Shown here one piece after another: positions 8,354 through 17,047 of a stretch of 64,000 bases of DNA. Source of the stretch: Reinekea forsetii (GTDB lineage: Bacteria > Pseudomonadota > Gammaproteobacteria > Pseudomonadales > Natronospirillaceae). Position numbers and translations under genes: made by a program. The first letter of the stretch is position 1; each line of letters starts with the position of its first letter. The stretch lies in NCBI RefSeq assembly GCF_018860385.1, contig NZ_JAHKPH010000008.1:386080-450079 (forward strand), given 5' to 3'. The notes under the pieces were generated by a model. That model worked only from the letters and a program-made list of their open reading frames with translations. It was not told the origin of the DNA and ran no database searches.

Positions 8354-8460
8354 GAAGGGTGGTGGGTTGTTTTAAAAAGACGTGAGATCACATGGATGTG
8401 ATCTTCGAGCGCCCATGGATGGGTTTACAGCGTTCTTTTTAAAACAATCCACCACCCTTC
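8354..8460 (-). repeat. Third copy of the structured core, inverted and with different outer arms
   Basis: On the minus strand the core reads ACGCTGTAAACCCATCC, then TGGGCGCTCGAAGATC, then ACATCCATGT, matching the core of the two upstream copies. The outer arms are unrelated in sequence but form their own long stem: about 27 bp pair GAAGGGTGGTGGGTTG... with ...CAATCCACCACCCTTC. So the core is conserved and the flanking stem is not. It lies 65 bp before lysS. Confidence 0.8.
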
Positions 8461-8525
8461 GAACAGAACAACCGAATAACCGAACAACCAAAGAAACAAA
8501 CCAACCAATAACGTGGAAATGAACT

Positions 8526-10040
8526 ATGAGCGATAACCCAGTAGACAACAATTTGCCAAATGCTTCAGAAGATAATCATATTATTACTGAACGAAAACAG
8601 AAGTTGGCAGAATTGCAGGAAAAACGGGGTATTGCGTTTCCTAATGACTTCCGAGTTGAGCACAAAGCGGGTGACTTACAAGCCGCTTATGGCGAGTTGG
8701 AAAAAGAAGAAATAGAGAGCAAAGAGCTTAATATTGCAATTGCGGGCAGAGTCATGCGTCGCGGTGGGCCATTTGTAGGCATTCGTGATGTTACTGGCAG
8801 CATTCAGTTTTATTTAGGTAAGCCACTGCAAAAAGAAAGTGACGACTGGAAGTTGTTAGACATAGGCGATGTTGTTGGTGTTAAAGGTAAGTTGTGTAAA
8901 TCGGGTAAAGGCGAGTTGTACGTTAACGTTGAAAGCCTTGACGATGTGCGCATTCTGACTAAATCATTGCGCCCATTGCCTGATAAGTTCCATGGCTTGG
9001 CCGATCAAGAAGCAAAATACCGTCAGCGCTACGTTGATCTAATCGTCAGCCAAGAAACGCGTAACGTGTTTGAAGTGCGTTCTAAAGTGATCAGTGGTAT
9101 TCGTAACTACCTCACAGAACGTTCGTTCATGGAAGTAGAAACGCCCATGTTGCAGGTGATTCCGGGCGGTGCAACGGCACGTCCATTCATTACTCACCAC
9201 AATGCGATGGATCGTGACTTATATTTGCGAATTGCACCTGAGCTTTACTTAAAGCGTTTGGTTGTGGGTGGCTTTGAGCGCGTATTCGAAATTAACCGTT
9301 CTTACCGTAATGAAGGTGTTTCTACGCGTCATAACCCAGAGTTCACTATGCTTGAGTGGTACCAAGCTTACGCTAACTACCACGACTTAATGGACACCAC
9401 CGAAGAAATGTTACGTGAAGTAGCCACTAATGTACTGGGCACTACTGAAATACATTACCAGGGCCGCGATTACGATTTTGCTAAGCCGTTTGAGCGTTTA
9501 TCGATGTTTGATTCAATATTGAAGTACAACAGCGATTTAACCGCAGACAACATTAATACCCTAGAAGCTGCAACAGCGACCGCTCAAAAGCTAGGCATTC
9601 ATGTTAAAGATTCTTGGGGCTTAGGTAAGGTTCAAACTGAAATCTTTGAAGAAACAGTAGAAGAGAAGTTGTTTGACCCTGTGTTCATTACTGATTACCC
9701 AGCCGAAATCTCTCCATTGGCGCGTCGTAACGATGAAAACCCAGAAATCACCGATCGATTTGAGTTCTTCTTAGGTGGCCGTGAAATCGCTAATGGTTTC
9801 TCGGAGTTGAACGACCCAATCGACCAAGCTGAGCGTTTCCAAGCGCAAGTGGCCGAAAAAGAGTCGGGCGATGATGAAGCCATGTTCTACGATGCCGATT
9901 ACATTAACGCATTAGAGTACGGTATGCCGCCTACGGCCGGTGAAGGTATCGGTATTGACCGTTTAGTTATGTTCTTAACCGACTCACCTTCGATTAAAGA
10001 TGTCATTTTGTTCCCGCACATGAAACCAAAAGCCGATTAA
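8526..10040 (+). CDS. lysS: Lysyl-tRNA synthetase, class II
   Basis: This 504-aa protein charges tRNA-Lys. It has the N-terminal OB-fold anticodon-binding domain at residues about 60-170 ([22 protein letters not shown]). The class II catalytic core follows: motif 1 region [21 protein letters not shown], motif 2 [26 protein letters not shown], and motif 3 [26 protein letters not shown]. The length and order are those of bacterial LysRS. It is downstream of prfB but separated by 517 bp of repeat elements, which may isolate its expression from prfB. A strong terminator follows. Confidence 0.97.
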   Translation: MSDNPVDNNLPNASEDNHIITERKQKLAELQEKRGIAFPNDFRVEHKAGDLQAAYGELEKEEIESKELNIAIAGRVMRRGGPFVGIRDVTGSIQFYLGKPLQKESDDWKLLDIGDVVGVKGKLCKSGKGELYVNVESLDDVRILTKSLRPLPDKFHGLADQEAKYRQRYVDLIVSQETRNVFEVRSKVISGIRNYLTERSFMEVETPMLQVIPGGATARPFITHHNAMDRDLYLRIAPELYLKRLVVGGFERVFEINRSYRNEGVSTRHNPEFTMLEWYQAYANYHDLMDTTEEMLREVATNVLGTTEIHYQGRDYDFAKPFERLSMFDSILKYNSDLTADNINTLEAATATAQKLGIHVKDSWGLGKVQTEIFEETVEEKLFDPVFITDYPAEISPLARRNDENPEITDRFEFFLGGREIANGFSELNDPIDQAERFQAQVAEKESGDDEAMFYDADYINALEYGMPPTAGEGIGIDRLVMFLTDSPSIKDVILFPHMKPKAD

Positions 10041-10061
10041 TTAGGCGTAAGGTTTTATATT

Positions 10062-10087
10062 AGCCAAGCGATTGCTTGGCTTTTTTT
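10062..10087 (+). terminator. Rho-independent terminator of lysS
   Basis: The stem AGCCAAGC/GCTTGGCT with a 3-nt loop (GAT) is followed by seven T residues, 21 bp after the lysS stop. Confidence 0.93.
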
Positions 10088-10500
10088 ATGGGTGTTCAAA
10101 AATGCCGCGAAGGTATGGCGTAGCAGATGTTTTTGTTTTTGCACAATTTTGAACGTTCAGAAGCTGAAAAGCACTCAGACTGTGCAGTAATTTTCCAAAT
10201 TTGGTCAAGAAATTACAAACTGTAACAATATTGTTATTAGAAAATATTGCCTAGAAAAATTAAACACTGTAGGCGAAATATCCCCAGCGATAATTCTAAG
10301 TCAAATAGTAGGTCGATTTGATAGGATTTTCTGAAGGCGTGTCAAAAAGCACTATAAAAATCCTTTAAGTTATTGAATTCATAGGGTTTTTATTTGCTGG
10401 TTAAAAATTGATCAGTTTGTAACGTTGCGTCTATTATGCACCCTAGATGACAATTCTAATTGATTACTAACAGACTTATCCACAGAAATTGTGGACACTG

Positions 10501-10532
10501 TTTGCAAAGTCAAGCGCCGTGCGGTTTGCAAA
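10501..10532. promoter_or_regulatory. Pair of TTTGCAAA palindromes, candidate operator
   Basis: Two exact copies of TTTGCAAA lie 24 bp apart, about 235 bp before the acyl-CoA synthetase start. This octamer is the core recognised by RamB/PrpR-type short-chain acyl-CoA regulators in actinobacteria. Finding it upstream of a propionate-activating enzyme gene is suggestive, but no such regulator is in the window. Confidence 0.4.
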
Positions 10533-10544
10533 CCTATTGACCTA

Positions 10545-10590
10545 AAGTGACAATTTATCGGCGTAAAAATAATTATAAAAATTGTCGCTT
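10545..10590. promoter_or_regulatory. 12-bp inverted repeat, candidate operator
   Basis: Arms AAGTGACAATTT and AAATTGTCGCTT are complementary except for one position, with a 22-bp spacer. This is too widely spaced for a good terminator and fits a dimeric or looping regulator site. No T tract follows. Confidence 0.35.
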
Positions 10591-10765
10591 CTGCGTAGGT
10601 TTTGGCACGGAAAAAAACCTCTAAACCCCCTTGAGTTGATCAAAATACAGTCACTTTCGACCTTAGTCTTAAAGACTAAATGCCTATAGCTTAAGCCGAT
10701 GTTTCGCTTTTAAATCATTGTTTAAAACGCCCGAAACAATAAAAGCAACAATTAGGAGCGAACGC

Positions 10766-12640
10766 ATGAGTTATAAAAATGTGCATTTGGCCGCGACATC
10801 AAACCCTGATCAGTTTTGGTTAGAACAAGCCAAGCAAATTGCTTGGTTTAAGAAGCCCAGTCTTGGTTATCAACAAAACAGCGATGGTAGTGACAGTTGG
10901 TTTGCCGATGGTGAGCTGAATACGGCCTATTTAGCTTTAGATGCTCACGTTGAAGCCGGACGCGGTCAACAAACGGCATTGATTTATGATTCACCCTTAA
11001 CGAAAACAAAGAAACAATACAGTTACCAACAGCTTTTAGATGAAGTGGCACTGTGTGCCGGTATGCTAACAAACTACGGTGTGCAAAAAGGCGATCGGGT
11101 GGTGGTGTACCTGCCTATGATTCCAGAAGCGGTGATTGCCATGTTGGCTTGTGCTCGCATAGGGGCTATACACTCAGTCGTATTTGGTGGTTTTGCGGCT
11201 AAAGAGTTGGCGGTGCGGTTAGATGACGCAACGCCGAAGTTATTGTTAACCGCCACCGGGGGCCTTGAGCCGAATAAAACAATCGATTATCAGCCACTTA
11301 TTCGAGAAGCACTTGATCTTGCTCAGCATCAGCCAAGCGCGGTACTTATTTGGTCGCGACCAGAAATCCCACTCACCGCTGCATTTGATCTTTGGCAAGA
11401 TGCCTTGCAGCAAGCCTCACCGGCAAGTTTTGTCAGGCTACAATCAACGGATCCACTTTATATACTTTATACATCAGGTACGACCGGTACTCCTAAAGGC
11501 GTAGTGAGAGATAACGGCGGGCATGCCGTTGCAATGGCATATTCAATGAGCGCTTTGTATAACTGCCATGTAGGTGATGTTTATTGGGCCGCTTCAGATG
11601 TTGGTTGGGTGGTAGGTCATTCGTATATTGTGTACGCGCCGTTAATTAAAGGGTGTACTACGGTTTTGTATGAAGGCAAACCTGTTGGCACGCCCGATGC
11701 TGGCGCGTTCTGGCGTGTGTGTGAAGAGTATAACGTTAAGCTGCTGTTTGCCGCACCAACCGCCTTTAGAGCTATTAAAAAAGCCGATCCAGAAGGCCAG
11801 TTGGTATCGAAATTTAACTTAGCATCTCTAAATACCATTTTTATGGCGGGCGAACGGTTAGACCCGGCCACCTTAGCCTGGACTCAACAACATACGAACA
11901 AGCTTGTGGTTGATCATTGGTGGCAAACAGAAACCGGTTGGGCAATTGCTGGCAATCCATTAGGGATAGAGCCGTTTCCGGTAAAGCCTGGCAGTTCAAG
12001 CTTGCCTTTGCCTGGCTATAAAGTAGAGATACTCAATCATGTCGGGCAGCCATGCCAGGCCATGGAGCAAGGTTTTATTGCCTTAAAGCGCCCATTACCG
12101 CCAGGTTGCTTGCAAACAATCTGGAAAAACTCCGCACGTTTTGAATCTTCTTATTTAACCCAATTTCCAGGCTACTATGCCTCGGGCGATGGGGGTTATT
12201 TAGATGAAGAAGGCTATTTGTTTGTAATGGGTCGCATAGATGATGTGATAAATGTGGCTGGGCATCGATTGTCGACTGGTGAAATGGAAGCCGTTTTAAG
12301 TGAGCATCCTTCAGTGGCTGAGTGTGCTGTGATAGGGGTTCAAGATGAACTCAAAGGGCAAGTACCATTAGCGCTGGTGGTGTTAAAAGACGGCGTCTAT
12401 ACCAGCGCTGAAACGCTAGAGCATGAGCTCATTGCCCAAGTTCGGGCCGAAATAGGCGCCATTGCTTGTTTAAAACAAGCCCATATTGTTGACCGGCTTC
12501 CCAAAACACGTTCAGGGAAAATACTGCGCGCAACGTTGAGAAAAGTGGCCAATAATGAAGCTTATTCAGTGCCCTCTACCATTGATGATCCTGCCATTCT
12601 TGAGGAAATTAAACATCAGCTAACTGGCGCAAGCGCGTAA
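10766..12640 (+). CDS. prpE: Propionyl-CoA synthetase-like (PrpE/ACSS3-type) acyl-CoA synthetase
   Basis: This 624-aa ANL-superfamily enzyme forms acyl-AMP and then acyl-CoA from a short-chain acid, ATP and CoA. The start is ATG 10766, with AGGAG eight bases upstream; an upstream TTG frame is not needed. Visible motifs are the P-loop YTSGTTGTPKGVVRD, WWQTETGW, GRIDDVINVAGHR, and the C-terminal catalytic lysine in KTRSGKILR (K585), the site of Pat-type acetylation. The segment GLEPNKTIDYQPLIREAL, and a length below that of AcsA, point to the propionyl-CoA synthetase branch. Acetate cannot be excluded as substrate. No prpBCD genes are adjacent. It is probably monocistronic, with a complex upstream region. 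Confidence 0.85.
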   Translation: MSYKNVHLAATSNPDQFWLEQAKQIAWFKKPSLGYQQNSDGSDSWFADGELNTAYLALDAHVEAGRGQQTALIYDSPLTKTKKQYSYQQLLDEVALCAGMLTNYGVQKGDRVVVYLPMIPEAVIAMLACARIGAIHSVVFGGFAAKELAVRLDDATPKLLLTATGGLEPNKTIDYQPLIREALDLAQHQPSAVLIWSRPEIPLTAAFDLWQDALQQASPASFVRLQSTDPLYILYTSGTTGTPKGVVRDNGGHAVAMAYSMSALYNCHVGDVYWAASDVGWVVGHSYIVYAPLIKGCTTVLYEGKPVGTPDAGAFWRVCEEYNVKLLFAAPTAFRAIKKADPEGQLVSKFNLASLNTIFMAGERLDPATLAWTQQHTNKLVVDHWWQTETGWAIAGNPLGIEPFPVKPGSSSLPLPGYKVEILNHVGQPCQAMEQGFIALKRPLPPGCLQTIWKNSARFESSYLTQFPGYYASGDGGYLDEEGYLFVMGRIDDVINVAGHRLSTGEMEAVLSEHPSVAECAVIGVQDELKGQVPLALVVLKDGVYTSAETLEHELIAQVRAEIGAIACLKQAHIVDRLPKTRSGKILRATLRKVANNEAYSVPSTIDDPAILEEIKHQLTGASA

Positions 12641-12742
12641 ACCTTATAAACACCGTTTGGCACTCAATTGGTGGCATTTGATTCAGCTAGAGTTCATGCT
12701 ACTAGGGTTAATCTTTCTGCAATGTTACGAAGGAGACCAGCC

Positions 12743-13357
12743 ATGAGTGTCAAACATACCCTTGCAGCGATTGCGATGAGCGCAATAGCCGCTGCAACTA
12801 TTGCCGATTCTGATCGCTATGACGATGATTATAAAAAGGCTAAAAAGCTACGCTATAACAACAGCCATACTATTTATGTAGAAGGGCGAGTGATCAGTGC
12901 AACCCCAATATATGATACCTACTGGTACTACCGCTCACGTGGTGACAGTCATCGCTCCGATCGTTACGATGAAGTGTGTCGTATTCGCGATGTAGAAGTG
13001 TATCGAGAATCACGAAGTACCGGTGGCAACCCAGCCGCGGGGGCCATTATAGGTGGCGCTATTGGCGCACACGTGGGTAATTCCGCTGGACATAGCCGAG
13101 ACTCTGCCGTAATTGGTGCAATTGCCGGTGGGGTTATTGGCAGCGTCATTGGCAGTGAGGCCAGCCGAGGTCGAGAAACAACGGTTCACTACCGAGTAGA
13201 ACGCGATTGCGATACTCGCTATCGACAAGAGTATCGTGAACTAATAGGCTATGACGTTCGCTACCGATATAATGGTCGTGAATTTACCATGCAAACGCAG
13301 CAGCATCCTGGCCGATACGTTCAATTGAAAGTGGAGGTGCAGCCTACTGCGCGTTAG
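12743..13357 (+). CDS. Glycine-zipper 2TM-domain surface protein (17-kDa antigen type)
   Basis: The start ATG 12743 is preceded by GAAGGAGA; a longer frame from 12668 lacks a ribosome-binding site. The 204-aa product has an N-terminal signal-like segment (MSVKHTLAAIAMSAIAAATIA). A charged, tyrosine- and arginine-rich region follows (VEGRVISATPIYDTYWYY), then a glycine-zipper pair at about residues 95-140 (AAGAIIGGAIGAHVG and AVIGAIAGGVIGSVIG). This matches the Rickettsia 17-kDa antigen/glycine-zipper 2TM family of envelope proteins. The C-terminal part is rich in basic and aromatic residues. It lies 21 bp before the PepSY gene and may be the first gene of the two-component operon. Confidence 0.8.
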   Translation: MSVKHTLAAIAMSAIAAATIADSDRYDDDYKKAKKLRYNNSHTIYVEGRVISATPIYDTYWYYRSRGDSHRSDRYDEVCRIRDVEVYRESRSTGGNPAAGAIIGGAIGAHVGNSAGHSRDSAVIGAIAGGVIGSVIGSEASRGRETTVHYRVERDCDTRYRQEYRELIGYDVRYRYNGREFTMQTQQHPGRYVQLKVEVQPTAR

Positions 13358-13378
13358 TTTTCGTATTTAGGGGCTGCA

Positions 13379-13708
13379 ATGAAAAAAATGATTCTAGGGG
13401 TGTTTTTATCGATGTGGGTGTCTTGGGTCGCGGCGAGCGACGACTGGCCCGATACACACCCCTGTACCCACGAACCCATACCGCTCACCTCAGAAAACCA
13501 AGTGGTGGCTGCGGTTGAATGTATTTATCAGGGGCGTGTGGCTAAAGTGACTAAAAAAACAGGGTCTAACCCAAGCTGGTATTACCAGTTGCGGGTGTTA
13601 GATTCCGGTGGGCGTATCAAGGAAGTAGATATTCATCCCCAAACAGGGTTACCTATAAATAAAGCAGAAAGGGAGGCCGTGTATGAGGCTCTTAATCGTC
13701 GAGGATGA
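13379..13708 (+). CDS. Small periplasmic PepSY-like protein
   Basis: This 109-aa protein has a signal peptide (MKKMILGVFLSMWVSWVAAS). A PepSY-like region follows: LTSENQVVAAVECIYQGRVAKVTKKTG, then YYQLRVLDSGGRIKEVDIHPQTG, with two cysteines (HPCTHE and VECIY) that could pair. Such proteins often precede PhoPQ-like two-component genes and are thought to modulate the sensor or periplasmic proteases. Its last 26 bp overlap the response-regulator gene in another frame, so translation is likely coupled. Confidence 0.78.
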   Translation: MKKMILGVFLSMWVSWVAASDDWPDTHPCTHEPIPLTSENQVVAAVECIYQGRVAKVTKKTGSNPSWYYQLRVLDSGGRIKEVDIHPQTGLPINKAEREAVYEALNRRG

Positions 13709-14363
13709 AGCAGGCTTACGCGAGCATTTGCACGCAGGATTTAAAAAAGAAGGCTTTGCCGTAGATGCCAGCGGCGATGGCAAAGAAGGGTTGTTCTTTG
13801 GTTTAGAAACTGATTACGACGCAGCAATCATAGACATTGGTTTGCCCAGTTTAGATGGTTTAGAGCTGATTAAACAACTTCGTGAAAATGATAAAAATTA
13901 CCCAGTAATTGTGCTCACCGCGCGAGGGCACTGGAAAGATAAAGTAGAAGGCTTAGAGTCTGGAGCCGATGATTACTTGGCCAAACCCTTTGTTTTTGAT
14001 GAGTTATTGGCCCGAGTAAAAGCTCTAGTTCGCCGCAGCGTCGGTATGTCGAGCGCGACATTACAATTAGGTGATTATCAGTTAGATACTTCTGCAAAAG
14101 CCGTGTCGGTAGCTGGGCAGCAAGTAGAGTTAACGAGCTATGAATACAATACACTTGAGTACTTGATGACCCACAAAGACAAGGTGGTGTCTAAAACTGA
14201 GCTAACTGCACATTTATATGAACAAGATTATGATCGAGACAGCAATGTCATTGAAGTGTTTGTAAGAAGGTTGCGTAAAAAGCTCGATCCTACTGGTGAT
14301 CGTAACCCTATTGTTACTCAGCGTGGGCAAGGTTATCGTTTTAATCAAGGCGAAAACGCTTAG
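13683..14363 (+). CDS. OmpR/PhoP-family response regulator
   Basis: This 226-aa regulator has a receiver domain with acidic pocket ED at residues 7-8, phosphoacceptor D51 (AAIIDIGLP), T79 (VIVLTARG) and K101 (DDYLAKPF). The C-terminal winged helix carries ELTSYEYNTLEYLMTHKDKVVSKTEL and the DRDSNVIEVFVRRLRKKLD wing. It is closest in pattern to PhoP/QseB. Phosphorylation should come from the kinase encoded 5 bp downstream. The gene overlaps the PepSY gene upstream. The target genes are unknown; a PhoPQ-like envelope or cation-stress role is inferred only from type. Confidence 0.93.
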   Translation: MRLLIVEDEAGLREHLHAGFKKEGFAVDASGDGKEGLFFGLETDYDAAIIDIGLPSLDGLELIKQLRENDKNYPVIVLTARGHWKDKVEGLESGADDYLAKPFVFDELLARVKALVRRSVGMSSATLQLGDYQLDTSAKAVSVAGQQVELTSYEYNTLEYLMTHKDKVVSKTELTAHLYEQDYDRDSNVIEVFVRRLRKKLDPTGDRNPIVTQRGQGYRFNQGENA

Positions 14364-14368
14364 CGCCT

Positions 14369-15724
14369 ATGTCTGCAAAACAACCGTTATCGTTAACAAA
14401 GCGCCTGATCGGCTCGGCGGCGTTTTTTATCCTCTTTTTTCTAGGTATAACCGGCTTTGCGCTCGATCGTGCTTTTGTGCAGAGCCAAACTGCAGCACAA
14501 GCCGAGCGTTTGTTTATTAGAACGTTTAGCCTGTTGTCTTTGGCTGAATTAGAAGATCAAACACTCAGATTACCAAGAATGCTCCGCGAAGAGCGTTTTA
14601 ACAGCCCAGAATCAGGGTTAATCGGTTTGGTATTAAATGCACAGCGCCAATCAGTATGGGAAAGCCTTTCTAGCGAATGGTTTACCGAGGGCGATTGGGT
14701 GCGTAGCCAACCCAACCTTAACCCTGGTGATGAGCAGTTTGGGCAACACCGAGGGTTTGTTTATCAGCGCAACGGCTTTGTATGGGAAGACTCTAATAAT
14801 CAAGATCGTTATTTTGAGTTTTGGGTATTAGAAGATGCCACGCCTTTAAACGAATCAATCGCAACATATCGCCAACAATTATGGGGTGGATTAGTGGCTG
14901 CTTCTGTTGCTTTACTTTTGGTGCTGTCGCTAATAACAAAATGGGGCTTAGCGCCGCTGCATTTGTTGGCTGCGCAGCTAACCAAAATAAGACAAGGCGA
15001 TGCGGATGAATTAACTGGTCGGTATCCAAGTGAATTGACCCCGCTAACCGATAGCTTGAATCAGTTGCTGAGCGCCGAGCAAGGCCAGCGTGAACGATAT
15101 CGCAAAGCCATGGGCGATTTAGCGCACAGTTTAAAAACACCCTTGGCCGTGATGAAAACATTGCAATGCGATGATCAAACAACCTTGAACGAGCAAGTAG
15201 ATCGAATGAGTCAAATAGTGCGTTACCAATTACAACGCTCTGTGACCGACGCGCGGCAAGGCCCAGTGTTAGGGCAAACGTGTGATTTAATGGCCGCATT
15301 AGAACGCTTAGGCCGTGCACTTGATAAAGCCTTTTTAGAAGAAGATAAAGTGCTCGATTTACCGCAAACAGATCGACCATTGCTCTTGTCAATGGACAAT
15401 AATGATGTCTTAGAAATTTTGGGGAACTTGATTGAAAATGCCTTTAAATATGGCCGTTCGGTAATAAGTGTCGACATTGACGACGATGAAAAATCAGAGC
15501 AAGTGTGGGTGCATATCGATGACGATGGTAAAGGCGTCGCGCCTGAAGCCACAGCCCATATCATGCAACGGGGAAAACGTTTAGATACCTTACAGCCTGG
15601 GCAAGGCATAGGTTTAGCCATGACTCTGGACATTCTGCAAAGCTACAACGCAGCCATTGAAATAACCACTAGCCCGTTTGGTGGTGCTCGGTTTTCAGTG
15701 CAGTTGCCAAAGGCGCATCATTAA
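14369..15724 (+). CDS. PhoQ-like sensor histidine kinase
   Basis: This is a 451-aa membrane kinase. TM1 is at residues about 13-33 and TM2 at about 172-190, flanking a periplasmic sensor of about 138 residues. It then has a HAMP-like segment, an H box with H253 (MGDLAHSLKTPLAVMK), an N box (EILGNLIENAFKYG), a G1 box (DDDGKGVAPE) and a G2 box (GQGIGLAMTLDIL). The H-box form and the short sensor resemble PhoQ, but I see no run of acidic residues like the Mg-sensing patch. It is cognate to the upstream regulator. Its stop overlaps the convergent gene's stop by 4 bp. Confidence 0.92.
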   Translation: MSAKQPLSLTKRLIGSAAFFILFFLGITGFALDRAFVQSQTAAQAERLFIRTFSLLSLAELEDQTLRLPRMLREERFNSPESGLIGLVLNAQRQSVWESLSSEWFTEGDWVRSQPNLNPGDEQFGQHRGFVYQRNGFVWEDSNNQDRYFEFWVLEDATPLNESIATYRQQLWGGLVAASVALLLVLSLITKWGLAPLHLLAAQLTKIRQGDADELTGRYPSELTPLTDSLNQLLSAEQGQRERYRKAMGDLAHSLKTPLAVMKTLQCDDQTTLNEQVDRMSQIVRYQLQRSVTDARQGPVLGQTCDLMAALERLGRALDKAFLEEDKVLDLPQTDRPLLLSMDNNDVLEILGNLIENAFKYGRSVISVDIDDDEKSEQVWVHIDDDGKGVAPEATAHIMQRGKRLDTLQPGQGIGLAMTLDILQSYNAAIEITTSPFGGARFSVQLPKAHH

Positions 15725-16086
15725 ACCGCTAAATTAGTGGCGATTTTTGCCCAGTAAAACCAAAAACCAAAGAGTGTGATAGCCAATAAAAATAACAAGT
15801 GAATGCGTTTAGGGTCGCTTTTACGACGAGATCGGAACGGCGAGCAAAACAACGCCGCTAATGTAAATAACGTACAAACGCCCAAAGCCCAAGGTAATCG
15901 ATTTACCCATTTTTCTAGCCAGTATTCACGCAATTCTAATTCATGATAGCGGGCAATAATGGTGCTTTGTTCCGGAGCGGCGAGCCAAATTATGACTTGC
16001 CATGCAATTAAGCTGAGCCACGCTAAAGAAGCCAATACTCGGATGGTTAAAACCAGTTTGTCTTGATGGTACCGCCGTTCTTTCAA
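15721..16086 (-). CDS. Hypothetical small membrane protein
   Basis: This 121-aa protein has three hydrophobic segments (about residues 11-32, 63-82 and 93-116). A basic cytoplasmic loop, SPFRSRRKSDPKR, separates the last two. No family is recognised. It is convergent with the histidine kinase gene, sharing 4 bp, and lies 12 bp after the metallopeptidase gene in the same direction, so it is probably the last gene of that small operon. Confidence 0.65.
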   Translation of the reverse strand: MKERRYHQDKLVLTIRVLASLAWLSLIAWQVIIWLAAPEQSTIIARYHELELREYWLEKWVNRLPWALGVCTLFTLAALFCSPFRSRRKSDPKRIHLLFLLAITLFGFWFYWAKIATNLAV

Positions 16087-16098
16087 AAAATATCTCGC

Positions 16099-16791
16099 TT
16101 ACAATATTAAGTTATGGCCATTATCTGAGAGCCATTGTTTATCTTTTTTATAAGTTGGGTGAATGGCTTCTACTTGCTGCCAAAATAAAGCCGAGTGGTT
16201 TAAATGCTTTAAATGACTCACCTCATGAGCAATAAGATAATCGATTACTGACTCAGGTGCCATGAGAATTAACCAGTTATATTGGATACGGCCTTGTGCT
16301 GTACAATGCCCCCATTTGGTTTTGGTTCGCCGAAATCGAATGTCAGTGAGCTTATGTTGCCAACCTTGCTGGGTGACAAGATCGATGGTTTTATTGTGTA
16401 AAACAGACTTAGCCTTGGTGAGATAAAAATCGGCTAAAACGGCGTGGGTTGAAGCTTTATCTGAGTTCTGGGTGAAAATCTGAATCGCTTCGGGGGTGTC
16501 ACGCCAGCCCGTTTTCGTACTTTGAATGATATGCAGGGGTTTTTGAACGCCCATAAAGGGTAAATAGTTCAGTTGACTGAAATCTGGCTGCTCAAGCTTA
16601 AGTTGGGCTTGTTCGTTGAGAGTTTTTGTCAGCCAAGCCTGTTTGGATTGAACAAAATCCGTTAATTCGTTAATAGATACATGCTTGGGCGCTCTTAGCT
16701 CAATACTCTGCTCTTTAACGTACAAGCCAATGGTTTTGCGTTTAGAGCGAACCAGTTTAATTGGGTGCTGTTGCCAGTTTAAAGCGGTCAT
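16099..16791 (-). CDS. YgjP-type (UTP pyrophosphatase-associated, M48-like) metal-dependent hydrolase
   Basis: This 230-aa protein belongs to the DUF45/YgjP family. It has the zinc motif HEVSH (IAHEVSHLKHLNHSALFW), with a third ligand candidate in the LNHS segment. Upstream of it is the family hallmark IRFRRTKTKWGHCTAQGRIQYNWLLI-like strand. Family members are zinc-dependent metalloproteins of uncertain substrate. The gene overlaps the DUF3820 gene by 4 bp (ATGA), so the two are translationally coupled. Confidence 0.88.
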   Translation of the reverse strand: MTALNWQQHPIKLVRSKRKTIGLYVKEQSIELRAPKHVSINELTDFVQSKQAWLTKTLNEQAQLKLEQPDFSQLNYLPFMGVQKPLHIIQSTKTGWRDTPEAIQIFTQNSDKASTHAVLADFYLTKAKSVLHNKTIDLVTQQGWQHKLTDIRFRRTKTKWGHCTAQGRIQYNWLILMAPESVIDYLIAHEVSHLKHLNHSALFWQQVEAIHPTYKKDKQWLSDNGHNLIL

Positions 16792-17033
16792 TGAATAAGC
16801 GAGCTGGGTGGCATAGTCTGTTTGGTGATCGGGTCGAGTAGGTGTTCAAGCCCTTCGCTTCTTAACAATAAAGCTAAGGCAAGCAGTTCGCCTAATCGAC
16901 CATTAGGGAAACCCTTGGTTTGGAACCACAGCAAGTACTCTTCAGGCAGTTTGATTAACTTGCGCCCTTGATATTTGCCAAAGGGCATTGAGGTGTGGGC
17001 CAGTTCAATTAAATCGTTAGGTTCGAGGTTCAT
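16788..17033 (-). CDS. DUF3820 family small protein
   Basis: This 81-aa protein shows the DUF3820 pattern MPFGKYQGRKLIKLPEEYLLWF, followed by a basic/leucine-rich helix (GRLGELLALALLL). The family has been annotated as putative quorum-sensing-regulated virulence factors and is suspected to bind nucleic acid; the actual role is unproven. No good ribosome-binding site precedes the ATG. Only 14 bp separate it from the divergent start at 17048, so both promoters must lie within coding sequence or overlap. Confidence 0.85.
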   Translation of the reverse strand: MNLEPNDLIELAHTSMPFGKYQGRKLIKLPEEYLLWFQTKGFPNGRLGELLALALLLRSEGLEHLLDPITKQTMPPSSLIQ

Positions 17034-17047
17034 GAAATCGTAGTCTT

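Larger units (their letters stand above)
10088..10765. other. Long regulatory spacer before the propionyl-CoA-synthetase-like gene
   Basis: There is no gene in these 678 bases; the sequence is AT-rich. It contains a perfect DnaA-box consensus TTATCCACA (10476-10484) with a degenerate inverted partner, TTGTGGACA, starting four bases later. It also contains two TTTGCAAA palindromes (10501-10508 and 10525-10532) and an inverted repeat AAGTGACAATTT / AAATTGTCGCTT (10545-10556 and 10579-10590). The clustering of palindromes within 120 bp suggests a heavily regulated promoter. Confidence 0.6.

Noticed and set aside
10470-10500. A chromosomal replication origin suggested by the DnaA box
   Set aside because: Only one perfect box and one degenerate partner; no dnaA/dnaN/gidA neighbours and no array of boxes.
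15223-15633. 136-codon minus-strand frame inside the histidine kinase gene
   Set aside because: A shadow of a well-supported kinase gene with all its boxes; the antisense product has no family resemblance.
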